Shown piece by piece: positions 14,135 to 15,847 of a stretch of 15,847 nucleotides of DNA. How positions within the stretch are numbered: position 1 is the stretch's first letter; each line of letters begins with the position of its first letter. This stretch comes from Bacilli bacterium (GTDB lineage: Bacteria; Bacillota_I; Bacilli_A; RF39; UBA660). The DNA lies in NCBI GenBank assembly GCA_017511605.1, contig JAFWJL010000013.1, positions 1 through 15,847 of the forward strand, written 5' to 3'. The notes under the pieces are model-generated. The model worked only from the letters and a program-made list of their open reading frames with translations, did no database searches and was not told the origin of the DNA. Both the position numbers and the translations under genes were made by a program.

Positions 14135-14173
14135 AGGAGTGAGAAAGAGATTTTCTCACTCTTATTATTTGGG
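14135..14173 (+). promoter_or_regulatory. rimP-nusA leader hairpin, possible attenuator
   Basis: A 10-bp perfect stem, GAGTGAGAAA (14137-14146) with TTTCTCACTC (14152-14161), has a GAGAT loop and forms at the very start of the transcript. It is followed by an interrupted U tract (TTATTATTT, 14162-14170), then the rimP RBS. The layout fits a weak terminator, as known for the NusA-dependent autoregulated nusA leader of Bacillus subtilis, or simply a 5' stabilising hairpin. Confidence 0.6.
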
Positions 14174-14181
14174 AGGTGCTT

Positions 14182-14427
14182 ATGAAAAATAAAGTTTCTG
14201 CTCTAGTAGATGAATCAATTAAGGAATTGAATGTTTTTGTAGATGATGCATTTATTAGTGAAGAGGAAGGAAAAAAGGTATTTAATATTGTCCTTGATAG
14301 CGAAGAAGTAATTGATTTAAATAGGGTAACAGAAGCATCAAGAATAATTAATAAGATTATGGATAATTCTGATTTATTAGGAGATACTGATGAATTAGAT
14401 ATTTATTCAAAGGAGAAAGGTGAGTAA
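14182..14427 (+). CDS. rimP: Short RimP-like ribosome maturation factor (N-terminal domain only)
   Basis: RimP helps 30S maturation. Position between a nusA-type promoter and nusA is diagnostic, and the sequence fits the RimP N-terminal domain: VDESIKELNVFVDDAFISEE, then FNIVLDSEEVIDLNRVTEAS with IINKIMDN (the family pattern of a beta strand, a short Asp turn, DC--vSr--s--ld). The protein is only 81 residues; RimP is usually about 150. It stops at DELDIYSKEKGE, where the family reads Y-LEVSSPG and continues into an SH3-like C-terminal domain. No frame encodes that domain before nusA, so it is absent rather than frameshifted. The ATG at 14182 has GGGAGG (14171-14176) at 5-base spacing; an upstream GTG at 14176 overlaps the RBS. 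The final codons KEKGE encode the nusA ribosome binding site. Confidence 0.8.
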   Translation: MKNKVSALVDESIKELNVFVDDAFISEEEGKKVFNIVLDSEEVIDLNRVTEASRIINKIMDNSDLLGDTDELDIYSKEKGE

Positions 14428-14428
14428 A

Positions 14429-15664
14429 ATGGCAAAAAAAACAGAAGAAAAAACAACAGGAATGAACGGAAAAGAATTTAAGAAAGCATTAGATAATATA
14501 GTATTAGAAAAGGATATAGATCCAGAAGTAGTATATAGTGCTATGGAGTTAGCATTAACTTCTGCATATAAAAAGAATTTTAATTCTAAAACTAATGTAA
14601 AAGTAATATTTGATCGTAATACAGGAGATATTAAGGTATATTCATTCTTAACAGTTGTACCAGATGATAAGATGACTAAAGAAGAATATGATGATGCATT
14701 ATTTGAAAAATATGCAGAGGATGAAGACTTAGATACTGAAGTAGAAGAAGTTGAATCTGATGATGAAGGTGAAGAGGGTGGAGAAGCAAAAGAAACAATT
14801 TCCTTCTTTAATCCAGAAACTGAAATCAAACTTTCTGATGCTAAGAAAATGGATAAGACTTTAGAAGTTGGAGATACTATTGATACTGAAGTTACTCCAC
14901 ATGATTTTGGTAGAGTTGCTGCATCAACTGCTAAACAAGTAGTAGTTCAAAAGATTCGTGAGGCTGAAAGAAATAGTATCATGGATGAATTTGGAGATAA
15001 ACAAGATGAATTATTAGTTGGTACTGTTGCATTAGAAGATACAGATAATTACTTTATTGATTTAGGTAGAACTAATGGTATTTTACCTAAGAAGGATTGT
15101 ATCCCAGGAGAAAAAATTGAAATGGGTAGTCAAATTAAAGTATATGTATCTAAAGTAGATAATAATGGTAAGAATTTATTAATACTTTTAAGTAGAACGC
15201 ATTTTGGTTTTGTTAAGAGATTATTTGAACTTGAAATACCTGAAATTAATGATGGTACTGTAATGATTTATAGTGTAGCAAGAGATCCTGGAAATAGAAG
15301 TAAAGTTGCAGTATATTCAGAAAATCCTAATGTTGATCCTATAGGAGCATGTATTGGAGAGCGAGGAAGTCGTATTGCTAGAATTATTGAAGAATTACAT
15401 GGAGAAAAACTAGATGTAGTTAAATATGATTCTGATCCTGCAATATTTATTGAAAATGCATTATCTCCTGCCAAAGATTTAACAGTCGCAATTACTGATC
15501 CTAAAAAATTAGAAGCAATGGTTATTGCAGATGGAGATAATTTCTCACTAGCTATTGGTAAAAAAGGACAAAATGCACGACTTGCTACTCGTTTAACTAA
15601 ATTTAAAAAGATTGATATTAAAACAACAGAACAAGCTCGTGAAGCTGGAATAAACTTTAGATAA
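14429..15664 (+). CDS. nusA: Transcription termination/antitermination factor NusA with acidic insertion
   Basis: NusA binds RNA polymerase and nascent RNA to tune pausing, termination and antitermination. The 411 residues contain the N-terminal RNAP-binding domain (about 12-185, with AMELALTSAYKKNF and VTPHDFGRVAASTAKQVVVQ), an S1 domain (about 190-255), KH1 (about 265-345, with VARDPGNRSKVAVYS, GACIGERGSRI and HGEKLDVV) and KH2 (about 346-405, with FSLAIGKKGQNARLATRLT). Residues about 77-128 are a strongly acidic insertion (14657-14812) that breaks the N-terminal domain; in Bacillus the equivalent loop is about 12 residues. There is no C-terminal acidic repeat extension. The ATG at 14429 follows AAAGGTGAG; a GTG at 14420 with AAGGAG is an alternative that overlaps rimP and adds 3 residues. 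ylxR follows after 10 bases. Confidence 0.97.
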   Translation: MAKKTEEKTTGMNGKEFKKALDNIVLEKDIDPEVVYSAMELALTSAYKKNFNSKTNVKVIFDRNTGDIKVYSFLTVVPDDKMTKEEYDDALFEKYAEDEDLDTEVEEVESDDEGEEGGEAKETISFFNPETEIKLSDAKKMDKTLEVGDTIDTEVTPHDFGRVAASTAKQVVVQKIREAERNSIMDEFGDKQDELLVGTVALEDTDNYFIDLGRTNGILPKKDCIPGEKIEMGSQIKVYVSKVDNNGKNLLILLSRTHFGFVKRLFELEIPEINDGTVMIYSVARDPGNRSKVAVYSENPNVDPIGACIGERGSRIARIIEELHGEKLDVVKYDSDPAIFIENALSPAKDLTVAITDPKKLEAMVIADGDNFSLAIGKKGQNARLATRLTKFKKIDIKTTEQAREAGINFR

Positions 15665-15674
15665 GAGGTGTTTT

Positions 15675-15847
15675 ATGAAAGTTAAAAAAATACCTATGAG
15701 AACATGTGTTGTAACAAAAGAGTCTCTTCCAAAGAGTGAACTTTTAAGAATTGTTAGATCACCATATGGTGAAGTATTAGTAGATTTAACTGGTAAACAA
15801 AATGGAAGAGGAGCATATATAAAAAAAGATATAGCTGTCTTAGAACA
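15675..15847 (+). CDS. ylxR: YlxR/RnpM family RNA-binding protein (3' partial)
   Basis: The first 57 codons of a YlxR (DUF448) protein, cut by the window end. The signature is clear: KIPMRTCVVTKESLPKSELL at the start, then VDLTGKQNGRGAYI. Homologues are about 90 residues and small, basic RNA binders encoded between nusA and infB; in Bacillus subtilis the protein has been linked to RNase P and called RnpM. AGAGGTG (15664-15670) lies 4 bases before the ATG and overlaps the nusA stop. Position directly after nusA supports the call. The usual downstream ylxQ and infB would lie outside the window. Confidence 0.95.
   Translation, partial: MKVKKIPMRTCVVTKESLPKSELLRIVRSPYGEVLVDLTGKQNGRGAYIKKDIAVLE

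Noticed and set aside
14176..14427. A frameshift hiding a full-length rimP
   Set aside because: All frames were considered: only about 2 bases separate the stop from nusA, so no missing domain can be recovered by a frameshift.
14407..14829. Minus-strand ORF of 140 codons opposite nusA
   Set aside because: It is Ser-rich because it reads the complement of the acidic NusA insertion; nusA itself is unmistakable.

Overview
The window comes from a very AT-rich, low-G+C Gram-positive bacterium. I estimate roughly 30% G+C by eye and have not counted it. The gene content (rpsB, tsf, frr, pheST, rimM, trmD, rimP, nusA, ylxR) and the T-box leader point to Firmicutes/Bacilli. The extreme A+T, the Lys- and Asn-rich proteins and the several single-pass membrane proteins of unknown function suggest an uncultured RF39-like or Mollicutes-adjacent Bacilli lineage; that placement is inference. 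All 17 stop codons I can place are TAA or TAG. Tryptophan is TGG, and no gene needs TGA.

Region 1 (1-1960): the 3' part of rpsB (ribosomal protein S2, with an added C-terminal Rho_N/SAP-like domain), a terminator, then tsf (EF-Ts) and its terminator. Region 2 (1960-4756): two genes of unknown function, each with its own promoter and terminator. One is a 702-residue membrane-anchored protein ending in a conserved uncharacterised domain (KPVLYLYP ... VEWGG). The other is a lysine-rich protein with a C-terminal membrane anchor. In many Firmicutes pyrH lies between tsf and frr, but it is not here. Region 3 (4757-5366): frr, with a terminator hairpin that contains its stop codon.

Region 4 (5383-9710): a T-box operon. 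A strong promoter drives a T-box leader with a probable UUC (Phe) specifier, then a HAD-family hydrolase, pheS and pheT. Region 5 (9710-9882): a 38-codon membrane microprotein with its own terminator. Region 6 (9894-12911): a tightly packed RNA-modification and ribosome-maturation operon: YgjP-like metallopeptidase, SpoU-family rRNA/tRNA methyltransferase, rimM, trmD and an unknown coiled-coil protein. Region 7 (12922-14083): a two-TM-segment protein resembling the DUF5305 family. Region 8 (14097-end): the start of the rimP-nusA-ylxR operon, with a leader hairpin, a RimP reduced to its N-terminal domain, a NusA with an acidic insertion of about 50 residues, and the 5' part of ylxR (rnpM).

Almost everything recognisable serves translation and its coupling to transcription: ribosomal proteins, elongation and recycling factors, Phe-tRNA charging, tRNA/rRNA methylation, 30S maturation and NusA. 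Transcription units are very compact. Terminators run into the next promoter, and in three cases the terminator stem begins inside the coding region. There is no sign of a phage, IS element, CRISPR array or defence system. The most unusual points are variations on core genes (S2 fusion, short RimP, NusA insertion), the lineage-type membrane proteins and the microprotein.
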